This document shows positions 33,443-45,536 of a DNA stretch of 64,000 bases, one piece after another. Source of the stretch: Alopecurus myosuroides (taxonomy: Eukaryota; Streptophyta; Magnoliopsida; Poales; Poaceae); NCBI GenBank assembly GCA_028641055.1, contig CM054062.1:178890726-178954725 (forward strand), given 5' to 3'. The notes under the pieces were generated by a model. It made no database searches and had not been told where the DNA came from. It saw only the letters and a list, made by a program, of their open reading frames with translations. Each line of letters starts with the position of its first letter. The stretch's first letter is position 1. The position numbers and the translations under genes were made by a program.

Positions 33443-35497
33443 TCATTGGACATGGTATGGATGAGGATGTTGCTTGTAAGTCAATTGGAGTTTGTCGCAA
33501 ATCTCTTTGCTAGCTAAATTGTGACAACTACCGCCATCGATGATAACCCTGATTGATTTGCCATTGATGCCGGCTCTAGTTTGAAAGAGATTGCAACGTT
33601 GGTCATGCTCATCTTGGGGAGAAGTTGTAAGGACTCTTGTCACCACTAGCGATGGATTCTTGTCCTCATCGCAATAGACACTTTCTTCATCATCATTGGG
33701 CACGTCCAAGGAGTTGAGAGCAACTTGATGCAAGGCATAGTATTCGCCTTCACTCATAGAATCACGTTCACCGTCTTGGTTGACAATCATGATCATCTTG
33801 TTGGAATATTCGAAGGACTTGTGGCCACTTCCACCACATTTGAAGCAAGTTATAGTGCTTGACTTGACTTGAGGAGAACTCGAAGAGGTGGTGGGAGGCA
33901 CTTGTTTCTTGAACGGTTGTGGAGACTTGTTGGGAGCACTAGAAGCTCTAGAGGTGCTGTTGTTGGTGGTTGGAGTAGTCGATTGTGTCATTGGAGACGA
34001 AGAGGAGGGTCTTGAGGCAAAGAAAGCCTTTTTCTTGTTGTACTTGAGATCTTCCGCAATTTGACGTTTGGCCTTGAGAGCTTGATGGACAAGGGCCACA
34101 ATGTTGTCATACAATTGATACTCGATGATCTTCCTTATAGGATAGTTGAGGCCATTGAGGAAGCGGGCCATTGTTTGTTCTTGAGATTCCATCACATGAG
34201 CTCGAATCAAAGATGTCTCCATTTCCTTGTAGTACTCATGAGCGGACTTCAAACCTTGACGAAGTTCTTGAAGCTTCTTGAAGAGGTCACGCTTGTAGTT
34301 TGGAGGAACAAACCGAGCATGCATGAATTTCTTCATCTCATTCCAAGTGGCAATAGGAGCAATGCGGTTGCGGACTCTTTAGGCTTGGATAAGGTCCCAC
34401 CATAAGAGTGCATAGCCTTCGAATTCCAAAGATTCCAAGTCAACCATTTTCTTGTCGGTGAAGTTGTGAATGCCGAAGATCTTGTCCACCTTGAGATCCC
34501 AAGCAAGATATTCTTCGGGGTCATTCTCACCATTGAACTTTGGCACATTGAAGCGAAGGGCACTCCTGTTGTTGTCTTCTTGTTGACGATGGGGACGCTC
34601 ATGGGGTTCTTCATCATAGACTAGTGGTGAATCATCGTATGGGTCATCCTCATTGTCTTCGTGGTGGAGATCATGATGGGGAGGATGACGCCGGTGGTCA
34701 TTAGGAGGTGGTTGTTGGTGGTGACGGAGTCTTGCTTCACGGCGTTCACTATCATCATTGTCATGTCGATGTTGTTGAGGACGTTCTTGTTGAGGTTGAG
34801 GGTGCTGCGGAAGCACTTGTTCATCTCGAGGGTGTTGAGGACGATCATGTTCTTGGCGGTCATTGTTGTTGGGACGTGCATTGCGCCTTCGTGGCCTTCG
34901 ATGTTGACGAGCACCTTCCACGAAGTCATTGTGGCCATAGTCTTGAGCGTGGCCTTGTGGAGGTGGGTGATGATGTTGCCGAAGGTCCGGGGGTTGCGGT
35001 TGTTGAAGAGGGTCACCACGGCCTTGGCGATGTCGAGGAGGTGGTGATGGCGAGCTATCTTCGTACCTATGTCGTCGCGGAGCTTGTTGTTGAGGAGGTT
35101 GTTGTGGTTGTTGAGGAGGTGGTTGTGGTTGTTGAGGTTGTCCACCGTCCTCCATGTTGTTGTTGCGATCATGGCGGTCATGGCGACGAGCTTGGTGAAG
35201 ATCTTGATTGTGGTGGTTTGAGCGACGAGACCTTGAGGACGATGATGAATGACGGAGATTGGCAAGATTGGCCAAGTTGATGTTGATGCGTGTCATTTGA
35301 TCATTCAATCGAGCCTGTTGCTCTTGGCGTCGACGCTCATAGCGTTGCAATCCTTCCTTCACGAGTTCACGGAGTTGGAAATGGTCATTGTGGGTGACGA
35401 AGTTGGCGTAAGCATTGTCGTTGAAGAAGGGGTTTCCTTCATCCTCCAAGCTCGGACTTGTGAATACTCCTTCCCTAGCCATCTCAAAAACACACAA
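33443..35497 (-). pseudogene. Gag and protease of element C, with an in-frame stop
   Basis: This encodes the structural protein of C. The frame opens at 35497. It passes through a helical start and a long His/Pro/Gln/Arg-rich region (roughly residues 80-310), then the capsid-like region with EYLAWDLKVDKIF. A stop at 34379-34381 interrupts it. The same frame continues (CAP-like KFMHARFVP and a zinc knuckle CFKCGGSGHKSFEYS) to the protease-like IDGGSCHNLAS, and ends at 33443. The knuckle is C-x2-C-x4-H-x4 with Tyr or Ser where the last Cys should be, so zinc binding is doubtful. The usual protease D-S/T-G is replaced by DGG. Confidence 0.8.
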
Positions 35498-35499
35498 GG

Positions 35500-36638
35500 G
35501 TGATATATAGAAATGGATGTCTCACTTACCCAACGTTACCGTTTTTGTTCGTATTGAGGCTGGTGGACGATCCTAGGTGTAGGGAGGTATGTCAAGAGCG
35601 AGTCCAAAAAAATCGAAAGAAAACCGCAAACGACAACACACACGCTTTATGTGGAAGGAAAATGGGTTAGGAAAGTGGCTAGGAAAAACGACAAAATCCG
35701 AAGAAAAGGTTGTTGTTAAACGTGGAGAAGAACCAAAAAGAAAAGTTAGCACAAAAACCAATCCAAGTGGAAGAAAGTATAGGTGCAGCACACACACACA
35801 CAAGGGACAAATAGGGTTAGTGCGGCCAATGGACAAGCGGAGACGAAATGTACCTAATGAAGACTAAGCTCAATGCCACACCAACACAAGGAGGACGCTA
35901 GCTCGAACCGCAAACTTTAAATGGCAACAAGATTCGCACCGTCGCAAACGGTCACTCTTTTCTCTTTTGCGACGCAAAGCTACACGTTCCTACAAATGAT
36001 AGCAATTGGCATCGATCCTTTGCTTCTTTTTCTATTTTTTTTATTTTCTCTTTTTGATGGATTCCAAAATGCCAATGCCTACTCGTAGCTAGTCTCTCAC
36101 AAGTGCCAAACTCGCACTCTCGGTGCCACTAATGTGATGCCAAGCGGTGTAAAAGAACTAGTCCGAATAGGTAAGGTACACAATGTATGGGTTGTGTCAA
36201 GCAGAAACAAGCTATACCTCTCTTGTTGATGATCATAGACTTACGGCCGGTGGATGTCGATGTCGTGGCAATCTGTTGATTTGGTTGCGTAGATGGTGTT
36301 GTGGGCATCGCGTGACAACTTATTGCACTCAATTCGGATAAAAACGGCAAAGAAAAACAAGTTTCAAAATCTGTCCAGAAATCGAAGAGCAGAGATTTTA
36401 TGTGATTTTTGCTCAAATTCGAAATTCCTTCAAAATCAAGAAATGTTTTGGACAAATTCGGGAAAAGTGGCTGAATAGAAAGGTGGGTAATGGTCTTTGG
36501 CAACAAATCTATGGATCAAAACCACGAAAAACTCAACAAATCGACAGATCGGTCGAAATCCCTTTTGGCTATTTTTGGTGAAATAGAAGAAAAATTGGTG
36601 GAAAGGAGAGGGGTGGGGGTCGAATTCGTGTCAATCTA
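35500..36638 (-). other. Leader region of element C between primer site and gag
   Basis: This is the non-coding 5' leader of C. No open frame over 125 aa here has gag-like content. A CACACACA run lies near 35793. Confidence 0.6.
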
Positions 36639-36651
36639 GCTCTGGATACCA
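36639..36651 (-). other. Primer binding site of element C
   Basis: The minus strand reads TGGTATCCAGAGC, two bases inside the LTR. It resembles the initiator methionyl-tRNA site TGGTATCAGAGC with one extra C. Confidence 0.75.
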
Positions 36652-36653
36652 GA

Positions 36654-37751
36654 TGATGCAGAGGGGTTAGCTCCTAGGTGGCCCGATCTTCACGAATTGA
36701 CCAAGAACACGAAGAACGAACGAAGAACCCGTTGAACACGAGAGGGGGAAACGAGGGGAAATCGAGGGCAAACGCAAAGGGGGATAAATAGCGAGAACCG
36801 AAAGATCCCAAACCTCCCGTCAACTAAACCCCGAGGGCCACCTACGGGACAATCGATCCAACTGAGCCCACCTTGATTGAAACCGATTCAGACCCGTAGC
36901 CGGTCCACTACGCCAATAGAACCTCAAGGGTTAGTTGAGGAAGATTGGAAGGTCCCTAACTGAATTCCAAGGGGAGAGGATAGGTAACCCGGTGAATCTT
37001 GATACGTTCCTAGATACAAATCGTAGGAGTAGCCTTGATAAGGTCCTAGGTACAAACGATAGGAGTAGCCTCAGAAGAGGGGTAAAGAGCAAAGCTCAAA
37101 AGTCTAATTCATCTCTAACCCGAGATCTAGCTCGGGGAAGTCCTTATATATCCGGGGGGTCGAAGCAGGTGAAAACGGGGGAGAAAACGGTGCTTTTGCG
37201 AGTCTTGAGGGCGCGCCGGCCTGGGAGGCCGGGGTGGGGCTGGGGGCGCCTTTGCCCACGCCGGCCTGAGGCCAGGGTGGAGAAGGGGGCATGCCAACCT
37301 GGGGCCGGGGTGGAGGTCGGGGCTTTCCGAGGGGAGGCGAGCCTGAGGGGGAAGGGAGGCCGGCCTGGGGCGGGGTGGAGGCCGGGACCCTCTGCATGGG
37401 GGCCGGCCTGGAGAGGGAGGAGGCCGGCCTGGCCGGGGGGGGGGGTTGTTTTCCTCCTTCTCCCTCCGTTTGTTCTTCTTCCTTCACGCCATCTTCTCGC
37501 ACTTCTTCCATGACTTCTTGGGAAACTTCTTGGGCACGTTCCGGGCATCTTGAGCATCGTCTTGAGGGTCCATGGTGGGTTCTCACCTAAGCACACAAAG
37601 GGCATTTCCATGAGGTAGCGCACCATTCACCAAGTCACCGAAAGCATGAAGAGAGAGGAGTGAGTTCACCTTGTCATGTTTTGCTTTAGCTCTTGATCTC
37701 GCCATTGGTCCACTTGGTGATGGGCTTGGTGGAATGGTGTGTGCTGCATTA
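36654..37751 (-). repeat. 5' LTR of element C
   Basis: This intact 1098-bp copy begins TGATGCAG on the plus strand. A minus-strand TATATAAGG near 37143-37151 is a likely promoter core. The GC-rich block at about 37200-37440 repeats GGCCGGCCTGG-like units. Many differences from the other LTR are visible by eye, so C is the older element of the nest. Confidence 0.9.
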
Positions 37752-37756
37752 CACTG

Positions 37757-38203
37757 TGCTACATCGCACGCCTCCGTGTCCTCGCTGACAGTCGCCGAAA
37801 GTCTTCGCGGTTGGGACGCTGACATGTCATGTCCCCCTTGTCAGTGACATGACATGGCCTCACCCATACCGCACACTGTACCCACGTGTGGATACACACC
37901 ATCACGCGCCTAGTAAGTTGAACCGCATGCTTGTACTGCTCCTGGATACGCGGGATACACCCAACGACTCCATTGAGTTTGCCTCTGGGTATACCTACTT
38001 CCTTCTCTATCCGGGTCCTCCAAGAGCTACTCGGATGACCCAGACAATTACTCGAATCTTCCCCTTGTATCTTGCTCTTCTTGCCCTGGCCGGGTACCAT
38101 CCTGTCCGGCCCGTACCTACTCGGTACGGCCGAACTCAGTAACCAGTACCTTGAACTCCATTTCTCACCAACCTTACCCCTACTCGGGGGTAGCCCCCCG
38201 ACA
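37757..38203 (-). repeat. Right half of the A/B-family solo LTR
   Basis: It continues the LTR that starts at 9113 and ends TACTCGGGGGTAGCCCCCCG then ACA, with the outer TSD ACAAC at 38204-38208. The duplicated CACTG at 9497-9501 and 37752-37756 marks the insertion of C into it. Confidence 0.85.
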
Positions 38204-38208
38204 ACAAC

Positions 38209-39487
38209 CTATAGGCTACTAACTGCGAGACGTTCATAGTTCGTGTATACATTGACGAAAACTTCATATTCAACCTCCTCGAACTGTTCCCCAAAGTATG
38301 GCCAGTGGAAGCCAGGGACAAAAACCGTGACTATGTGGAATTGTACACGCAAGTCATGGCAAACAATAACATCGAAGCTATTCACGATATGTTTAACGCT
38401 GTGGTAGGAAAGTCTCTACCTAAAAAGGTTTCCTTAAGATGATTGTAAGAGCCATCTTACTGTATGACAACTCTTATTTTTCTTTGTTGAGAAAGATACT
38501 TCAAAAGATAAATTTTATGAGAAAAGTAGTTTCTATTCTAGATAATGCAGATCCACAAGGTTTTATAAAATATTTCTAAAACAATTCTTTTTCTTTGCAA
38601 AACTTCTTAATCAGGCCACTCCAAGTATCTCAATCAAAACACTGTACCTCCAAGGTACGATAATTTCCATATCGCAGTACCTCCTAGGTACATTGAACCC
38701 TTTTACGAATCCTATTTTTTCCACAAAAACTCTTCTTTTGAAAACACGACACAATGGTAGCTACATGGGCTTCCAACTGTCCATGACCGAGGACACACCC
38801 TATTCAGAATAGTTTTACTCTACATAGGTCTACACATTCCACAAGATCTAGTACATCCGTTGTGAACAACCACGGACTACCCGGCGACAGTATGCGAGCG
38901 TCGGACAAACCAGCCAAAACTATCCACTATGTCCATGCCAGTAACTGACAACCTCTTCGAATGGGTTTGATCTCCCCGATACCGAGTCAGTCAGTCGTAT
39001 CGACTCGGTTGCACCCCAAAAACACACCGCTAAGACAGGAAACCCAATCGTTACCTCTATTATGAACTTAATCCCCACAATCTACTTTGCTTCACACATG
39101 ACACAATCTAGTTCAGGGTACTCTAACCCCTATAACATATTGAGGTAGAAATCATACTAATACATACAAGCTTAAAGCTAGGCTCCTTCCCATACCAGAG
39201 TAATGTGGCAGTACGGTATGGTTGTCCAGCGAAGACTAGGCTATTTGTCATTTTTTTCAAAGAAAACCTTTCCCAAGAAAAACACTTCCTTCTCAAGCCA
39301 CCACTTGGGAAAAGTCCCACTTTCCCAAGGGTGTTTCATAAACATCCTCGTTTTGTGAAAATAACAAGGAGCATGTGCAACCTATAATTTCTCTTTGTAT
39401 ATAGTAAGGGGATGTTTGGGTATGGTATCCTACAATTTGTTTACTGAGAGGGCTTTACTACCTGAAACATTCTATCTAAACAAGTGC
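38209..39487. other. Unclassified repeat-like DNA between the nest and element E
   Basis: There is no coding frame over about 70 aa. From 38590 to 39120 the sequence resembles LTR or leader sequence of grass retroelements by composition, for example GGTACGATAATT and CCGAGTCAGTCAGTCG near 38980. I cannot assign an element or find ends. Confidence 0.4.
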
Positions 39488-39675
39488 AGTGAAAAATAAT
39501 TTTGGTGAATTTCTTGGGATTTTCTGAGAAAGTTGATTTATGCACACAAATAGACACCAAGGGTAATTCTTCTGAAAACAACGTCAGTGCATGTTAGTTT
39601 GATCTAAATCGTGCAAGTTAGAGGGAAAATAACAATAAAAGTGTTTGGAAAAGTAGATATGTTTGGAACGTATCA
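39488..39675 (-). repeat. 3' LTR of element E, truncated
   Basis: Only the last 190 bp or so (plus-strand right end) remain, ending GGAACGTATCA. It matches 54390-54576 with scattered differences. Confidence 0.75.
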
Positions 39676-39687
39676 CCTCCTTCCAAG
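39676..39687 (-). other. Polypurine tract of element E
   Basis: The minus strand reads CTTGGAAGGAGG, immediately before the LTR start TGATACGTTCC. Confidence 0.7.
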
Positions 39688-41744
39688 TTTAGCTTATTGC
39701 TTGTCCTCAAGCAATTCAGTCGATAAACTGAATGCGATAAAGGAAACTTTGACAAACACTTTTCTTCATATGATGTGCATAATACTATTCTATGATTAGT
39801 ATTTAATAAGTGCATGATAACTAATATAAGGATAATAAATCTTATGAGTTCATCCTAGCACATGAAAAGTGTACAAAGAACTAAGGATTAATAATATGAA
39901 ATTATAACATCAACTAGGTTGTAATGATGATAATTTAGTATGGTAAGATGGTATCCCATTTGCCCTTAATTGTAGATCAAAGCATTAATGCTAGGGCACC
40001 TCCAAAGCTTAAGTGGTGACTAGGTATAATAATTTCAGGAGAAACAATACAGTAAACATTATACTCAGAATGAAAATTATGATCTCCTAATCGGTGCGTT
40101 AAGTAAGAAGATGGAGGCTCAACCTAATTCTAAATGAAAAACCCTTCGCGGAGGGAAGCAGAGATTACTCATGTGCTAGATCTTTTCATTTTATAAAACA
40201 GAGCATATTGAAAATATAATTTTGGGAGAGGTGTATGCTTATGACAATGAATGCTAATAAATTTCTTATTATATTTCATGTCAAATGGCTTCAACGAGCG
40301 GCTCCTTTGTTTACATAAGCTAACTGATTTTTCAGTAACAAAATCTGAGGACATTGATTGTTATTGTTGTAATTTATCTTTTGTTGGCTAGGCACTCATT
40401 TTCCAGTTGTTTTGCAGTATTAAGGACAATCACACTATGCATGCAATTCAAGAGGTGAAGACATCCAACATGAAGAAATAATAAAGCATTTAATACTTAC
40501 ATATGAGCTTAAACAGGAACACAAAACAAGTTTAATAATTTTGAAGGTTTTAAAGGTAGCACACGAGAAATTTACTTGGAATGGCATGGAAATACCATGT
40601 ATGGGTAGGTATGGTGGACACATTGGAGTAACTTGGTTTAATGGAGTTGGATGCACGAGTAGAGCTCATACTTAGTACAGGTGAAGGCTAGCAAAAGACT
40701 ATGAGCGACCAACTAAGAGAGCAATAACGGTCATAATCATGCATTGCGACAAATAAAGCATGAATGTAATATTATTACCCTGAAACAAAATATCATTGAG
40801 GCTTGGTAGACTTTATTTAAAGTCTTTAACATGTGTGATCATGTGCCAAGTCGATCCAAAAAAAAACTTCGGAGGGAGGTACCACCATACAATACCATGT
40901 AATCAATAAAACAACACATGTGACATTCTAATAACACATTATGCACTCTTAATTATTTGAGACTGGTCATAAGAAAGTATGAACTACTAAATCAATATTA
41001 TACATACATCTATCTTTCATGACGAGCTAATATAAGATCATGCAAAGAGTCATATGTACAACGATGAAGAGAAAAGAGTTCATACCAGCTTTCCGGATGA
41101 TATAAACATAATAATATAGCGCAAGTGTCACCATGGACGTGAGCTGAACTCTGCAACAACTATACAATAACAAGAAGAAGGGAAAATATTTTTTTTGTTT
41201 CCGAGTTTAATAAAGCGGCGAATGAAAGAAAAGGGAAAATACAAACAAAGAAACGCAAAGAAGGAAAACTAAAAGAGGAGAACAAAGGAGGCAACAAAAC
41301 AAACAAACAAACAAACAAAAGGGAACATTTATTGTCTTTTTTATTTGTGGAGAGAAGAAAACCAAACGAAGAAAACAAAGCAAAAATAACAAAGAAATAT
41401 TTTTGGTGTTTTCTAAATAAGCGAAGATGCATTTAAAATGAAGAGACAACAAAGGAAAAATATTTTGGGGGTTTTCAATAAGAAAGACAAGAACACAAAA
41501 CAACGAGGAAACTAAATAAAATCGAAACAACGAAGAGAAAGAGAAGACTCAAAGCAAGAAGAACAAACAGGAAATATTTTTGGGTTTTCGATTCTGTAAG
41601 GAAACAACAAGAGAAAGAGAGAAATTAAACAAGAAGAAAATACGAACAAGTATAAAGAATATAAAATGCAACAAGTACTACACCGACATAAGTAATGAAT
41701 TGGAATTATGAATTGAGTGTCAGCGTATACATACTTCCCCAAGT
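39688..41744 (-). other. Non-coding 3' internal region of element E
   Basis: AT-rich internal DNA between the ORF-1-like remnant and the 3' LTR. It contains A-rich, GAAAAC-like stretches near 41220-41650 but no recognisable protein. Confidence 0.5.
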
Positions 41745-42905
41745 TTACGCTTTTGTCCTAATAGTAGCACTGATCCCACAGACTCCATTCGGATGGTGGT
41801 CCTTGTAGCGGTTGTTGCGTTGACTGGGACTACTCTTCCCATGCCAACGACTGCAATGAAAGTGTGTCCAATGATGGATGTTGTGATGAAGATCCCTCCT
41901 CGTAATTAATCGAGGATGGCCTTCCTGCATGGGTGAATGGTGGTGGCAGTGAGGTATCCCAGGCATGAGATACTTGTTTAATATGCCTTGAAGTATCAAA
42001 CAAGGCAGGTGCAGACAAACGAACAAAGTGTGGTGAAGTATCACCGGTCTGAAATAAAAGTCTGTAGTGATAATCTCTAGGGAAGATTTCGATGAAAAGA
42101 ATAAATGGTTCATCATGGCATTAAAGTAAAGCCTACTAGGATGAAGTAACTCATCATTAGGATCAAAATGTACGTCATTCTGAGAAAATAAAATATGTGC
42201 AGCAACGATGCCTCCATAAGTACGCCCCCTTCCAGAGTTATAAACAATACGTCTAGCAATTTGATCACCGATGCTATAAGAATAATCTCTATCAATAGCA
42301 GCAAGCATGATGGTAAGATCAAGATTTGAGGAAGTACTAGTATTTTACCTAGCAAGGACTCCTCTGGAAAGAAAGTACGGGAAATACCTGACCGCGGGAA
42401 ATTGCATACATGAAGTCTTACTAAGTTGCGTAACTCTTGTGTCCTGTTGGCAGAGTCTCGAATAAATATGATGGAGATATACGAGGTTCTGAATCTTCCT
42501 CGTGTCCCCTTTGTAGGTCACCCCAAGTTCCCAACAAAATTCATCAAGGGAAATTCTTCTTCTTATATTGTAGAGGAAAAAACTTTTAGAAGGGTTATTG
42601 TCATCATAGAATATAAAAGTTTACACAAAAATGTAAGTGATCCTTCTGTGTTGTTCCACTTCATTAACAGTGAAGTCCAGCAAACCTGCATTATTTATTA
42701 GCTCATAAAATTATTCATGAATACCCAAAGCTATTAGAAGATCGTTGCAATGATATGAAGAGGCTCGAACATCCTTCAACCCATTGAAGTTTAAGAATCT
42801 CAAATCTACAAGGTATTCATTTAGAGAAGGCCTCATGTTTGATTTATTCTTGGAGGATCTGGTCTCCCTTGAGGTGGAAGGAGGAATCATGCCCAAACCA
42901 TCCAC
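41745..42905 (-). pseudogene. Athila ORF-1-like remnant of element E
   Basis: On the minus strand, fragments include GMIPPSTSRE (about 42900), FLNFNGLKDVRASSYH, and SIGDQIARRIV with GRTYGGIVAAHI in the frame from 42308. The IARR...YGGI pattern resembles the Athila ORF-1 (env-like) region of grass elements as I recall it. Frames are broken in several places. Function of the intact protein is unknown to me. Confidence 0.5.
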
Positions 42906-43099
42906 TAGCTTTCTTCATACCTCCTATTCTGAAATTTTTAGCAAGTACAATAAAAATAAACTATGGTGTATAAAACTTATATAAGACTACTGTAGCAACC
43001 ATAAGGGGACTAATACATGAATCAAAACAACTTAAATCATCCTAAAACAAGCATGCAAGCTCAAATAACCATTCCCCTAGTGTAGCAAAATACTCAAAT

Positions 43100-43570
43100 A
43101 CAACACCTTTCAAAAATCTACAAGTATATGTGCAGGAGTCACATACCGGTGAAGTGATGCACCCAATTTCAGCACGAATGATGGGGTAAACAAGGAGATC
43201 AAAGAAATCCGAGGAAGAACAACAAGAACACGAAAGGTCGTTGTGGCAAAGTTATTTTTTGGGAGAGAAAAAGGATGGGGAAGTGGACTTGCAAGTAGGG
43301 GGCCTGGGCCACCAGGTGACCCCATAGCACGGCCAGGAGGGTACCCGCGCCTGACACCCCTCTGGTGCATGTGAGGGTCCCCCTGGCTAGCTCCAGGTGC
43401 CCCCGTGGTTCTTTTTATGCACAAAAATTGATTCTAAATTTTTTGGAATTTTCCGAGAAATTTTGTTTTTGGGCATTTTCAGAAATTTAAGGAATGAATA
43501 TGATGCAAAATACACTTGGTAGAATGATGGAAAAAAATGCAAAACTATTACTATAGACGTGCTATAACAT
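43100..43570. repeat. LTR-like fragment inside element E
   Basis: Bases 43120-43480 hold a promoter-proximal type of sequence (GGTGAAGTGATGCACCC, then GGGGGCCTGGGCC and GGGTCCCCCTGGC) followed by TTTTTGGAATTTTCCGAGAAA. It resembles the U3/R composition of the E LTR at 54250-54420. It lies where RT and integrase would be expected, so it may mark the deletion junction or a second partial insertion. Confidence 0.4.
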
Positions 43571-43740
43571 TCTACAATGAAAAGGACAAGTGAAAACATA
43601 AGGGAACATGTGAAAACATGGAGAAGACATGCGGGAAACAAGTGAAAACCTGTGAAAATATGGTGAAAACATGTAGAGGGCATGAGAAAACATGTGAAAA
43701 TGTAGGGAAAACATAAGAAAACATAGTTTCATTCATGCAG
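43571..43740. repeat. Degenerate tandem repeat of GTGAAAACAT-like units
   Basis: About a dozen units of 10-14 bp such as GTGAAAACATG and AGAAAACATAG run head to tail. They produce a periodic false ORF on the minus strand. Confidence 0.8.
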
Positions 43741-43839
43741 AATTGTTTTTTTAACAAGTTCGGTCAATTCTTCTTACCAAACCAATTTTATATGGCATAA
43801 AACCTTTGAATTTTACTAAATAATTATGTTACCTCAACA

Positions 43840-44411
43840 TTGATTGACATTGTCCCAATCATAACAATTTCATATTACTTTGTGGCACTTGAATGGGACA
43901 ATAGAATTCCCCAATCTTGATGGTCTCAATATTTTCAATTGAATTTAGACCACATTTCTTATCAATCTTCTTTGGAAAATAAATTGTATGTTATTTATCA
44001 ATAACATTGAAAGTGACCTTCCCTTTATTACAATCAGTAATAGCCCCTGCAGTATTAAGAAAAGGTCTTCAAAGAATAATAGACATATTATCATCCTAAG
44101 GCATTTCCAACACAACAAATTTCAGCTAATATTAAGCAATCAACAACTTGGACAGAAACATCCTCACAGATACAAATAAGAACAACAGTAGACTTATCAT
44201 ACTTTTGCAAATAAATATGAGTATGTATCAGTTAATCTAAATAAAGAATCTTATAAAGAGAGAAATGCATATCACTAACCCCAACGTCAAGATCACATAA
44301 AGCAGTTCTCACACAATTATTTTTGATAGAGCAAGGAATAGTGCGTATACCTGGATCTCCCAGCTTCATAGGAATTTTACCATTGAAGGAATAATTAGCA
44401 AGCATAGTGGA
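43840..44411 (-). pseudogene. Protease-region remnant of element E
   Basis: The minus strand reads IPMKLGDPGIRTIPCS, then VRTALCDLDVGVSDM and later IILRRPFLNTAGAI. This matches the aspartic protease region of Athila-type elements, where the active site is DLGAG. Here it is DLDVG, so it is dead. F inserted just upstream, at 44412. Confidence 0.65.
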
Positions 44412-44994
44412 TGTCGAGACATCGTAGTAGTTTTCATAGACTGGGGTGCCATGAGACTACGGTAGAGACGTGGGGTAACGGGATAGCGTAGTAAACACAG
44501 AACACGGGATTTACCCAGGTTCGGTACGTCGCGACAGTACGACGTACCTACTCCTGCACTTCTCACTATGAGGGACTAAAGCCCGTATAATAAGGTTACA
44601 ATGTAAGGGAATAGATCTAGCTACTCGTCGAGGATGAACTTCCCGGCGAGTTGCGCCAAGCTTAAGCTAGAACCTAGAACCTTGGAACTAAAGGAACTTA
44701 TTGAACTTATGAAATCTATCTCCCGTCCGGCTTTATATAATAGCCGGATTAGGGCTTACAGAACCAGAAACCTAGAAGACTACGTTTAACTTGTAACTTC
44801 GAAAGTAAGGAATCCGTCTTCTCCTCCAAGTCAGATCACGCGGGCCGTGATCCGGGTTCTTCTAGAATCCGGCTTCTACGCGTTGGACTACTGGGCCGCC
44901 CAATGGACCTAAACCCATTACCTTGCAGGCCACCCTGGTAGTCCAGCTCTTTTGTCTACCATCTCCTATACCCCTATTCGGTATATATCCGACA
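44412..44994 (-). repeat. 3' LTR of element F
   Basis: It starts TGTCGAGACATCG and ends ATATATCCGACA. The element's 3' LTR, since transcription is leftward. The TATA region is at 44727-44747, inside CCGGCT/AGCCGG arms. Confidence 0.95.
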
Positions 44995-45384
44995 GTAGCC
45001 CCCAGGAAGGATCAAAACTCTGAAACTCCGCCTTTCGTCAAATACATTTTGTCCGGGAAACTTGATTCAGCAGTCTTGATTCTTTCTTCTTTCCTTTTGA
45101 AGGAGATGGTAACATAAAACTCGGAACTACGAAAATCCGGCTTTTCTTCTCGCGATCCTTCGCGGAAAAGGAACATGTGACATCAGCGCTTTAATCATAC
45201 TGACGTAAGCGCCGCTTGGTTTCACGCGGGAAACCCTGCAACGTATCTCTGACAGATTCTCACGAGAAACGAGGAGATAGCCATCATTCCTCTGTCGTTC
45301 CGTTTCCCGGATTTTCCGGCGAACGACACGCGTCGAACATCCAACGGTCAAAAGAGCCGTTGGCGCGTATCTAGAGGGTTTTTA

Positions 45385-45398
45385 GGCTATAAATAGCC
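45385..45398 (+). promoter_or_regulatory. TATA box of F's antisense gene
   Basis: GGCTATAAATAGCC is a canonical TATA box and also a perfect inverted repeat (GGCTAT and ATAGCC, two-base loop). It lies about 150 bp upstream of the ATG at 45537. Transcription would start near 45420. It is inside the element and outside the LTR, so the gene has its own promoter. Confidence 0.75.
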
Positions 45399-45536
45399 GT
45401 CTTCGTCGTCTCCGAAAACCTTTCCTCACTCCCTCTGCCCACGCCATTGACGCAAACGCGAGCACGAGAGCTTAGAACGAATCCTTGCCCCGACGAGCCC
45501 TTTGCACGCCGGAGCGCTCCGTCACCGCCGAAAACG

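Larger units (their letters stand above)
9502..37751 (-). mobile_element. Gypsy element C, host of two nested insertions
   Basis: This is a leftward LTR retrotransposon with LTRs at 36654-37751 (5') and 9502-10478 plus 25643-25787 (3'), and the TSD CACTG. An initiator-Met-tRNA-like primer site lies at 36639-36651 and a purine tract at 25788-25799. Gag, protease, RT, RNase H and integrase follow in Gypsy order but hold several stops. Element B sits inside the 3' LTR and solo LTR D inside pol. Without them C is about 8.6 kb. The integrase end lacks a recognisable chromodomain, so I do not name the clade beyond chromovirus-like Gypsy. Confidence 0.9.

Noticed and set aside
34661..35280. Plus-strand frames opposite gag of C
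   Set aside because: They are Val/Glu-rich shadows of the His/Gln/Pro-rich gag region.
43571..43757. Periodic minus-strand frame rich in Phe and Val
   Set aside because: It arises from the GTGAAAACAT-like tandem repeat.
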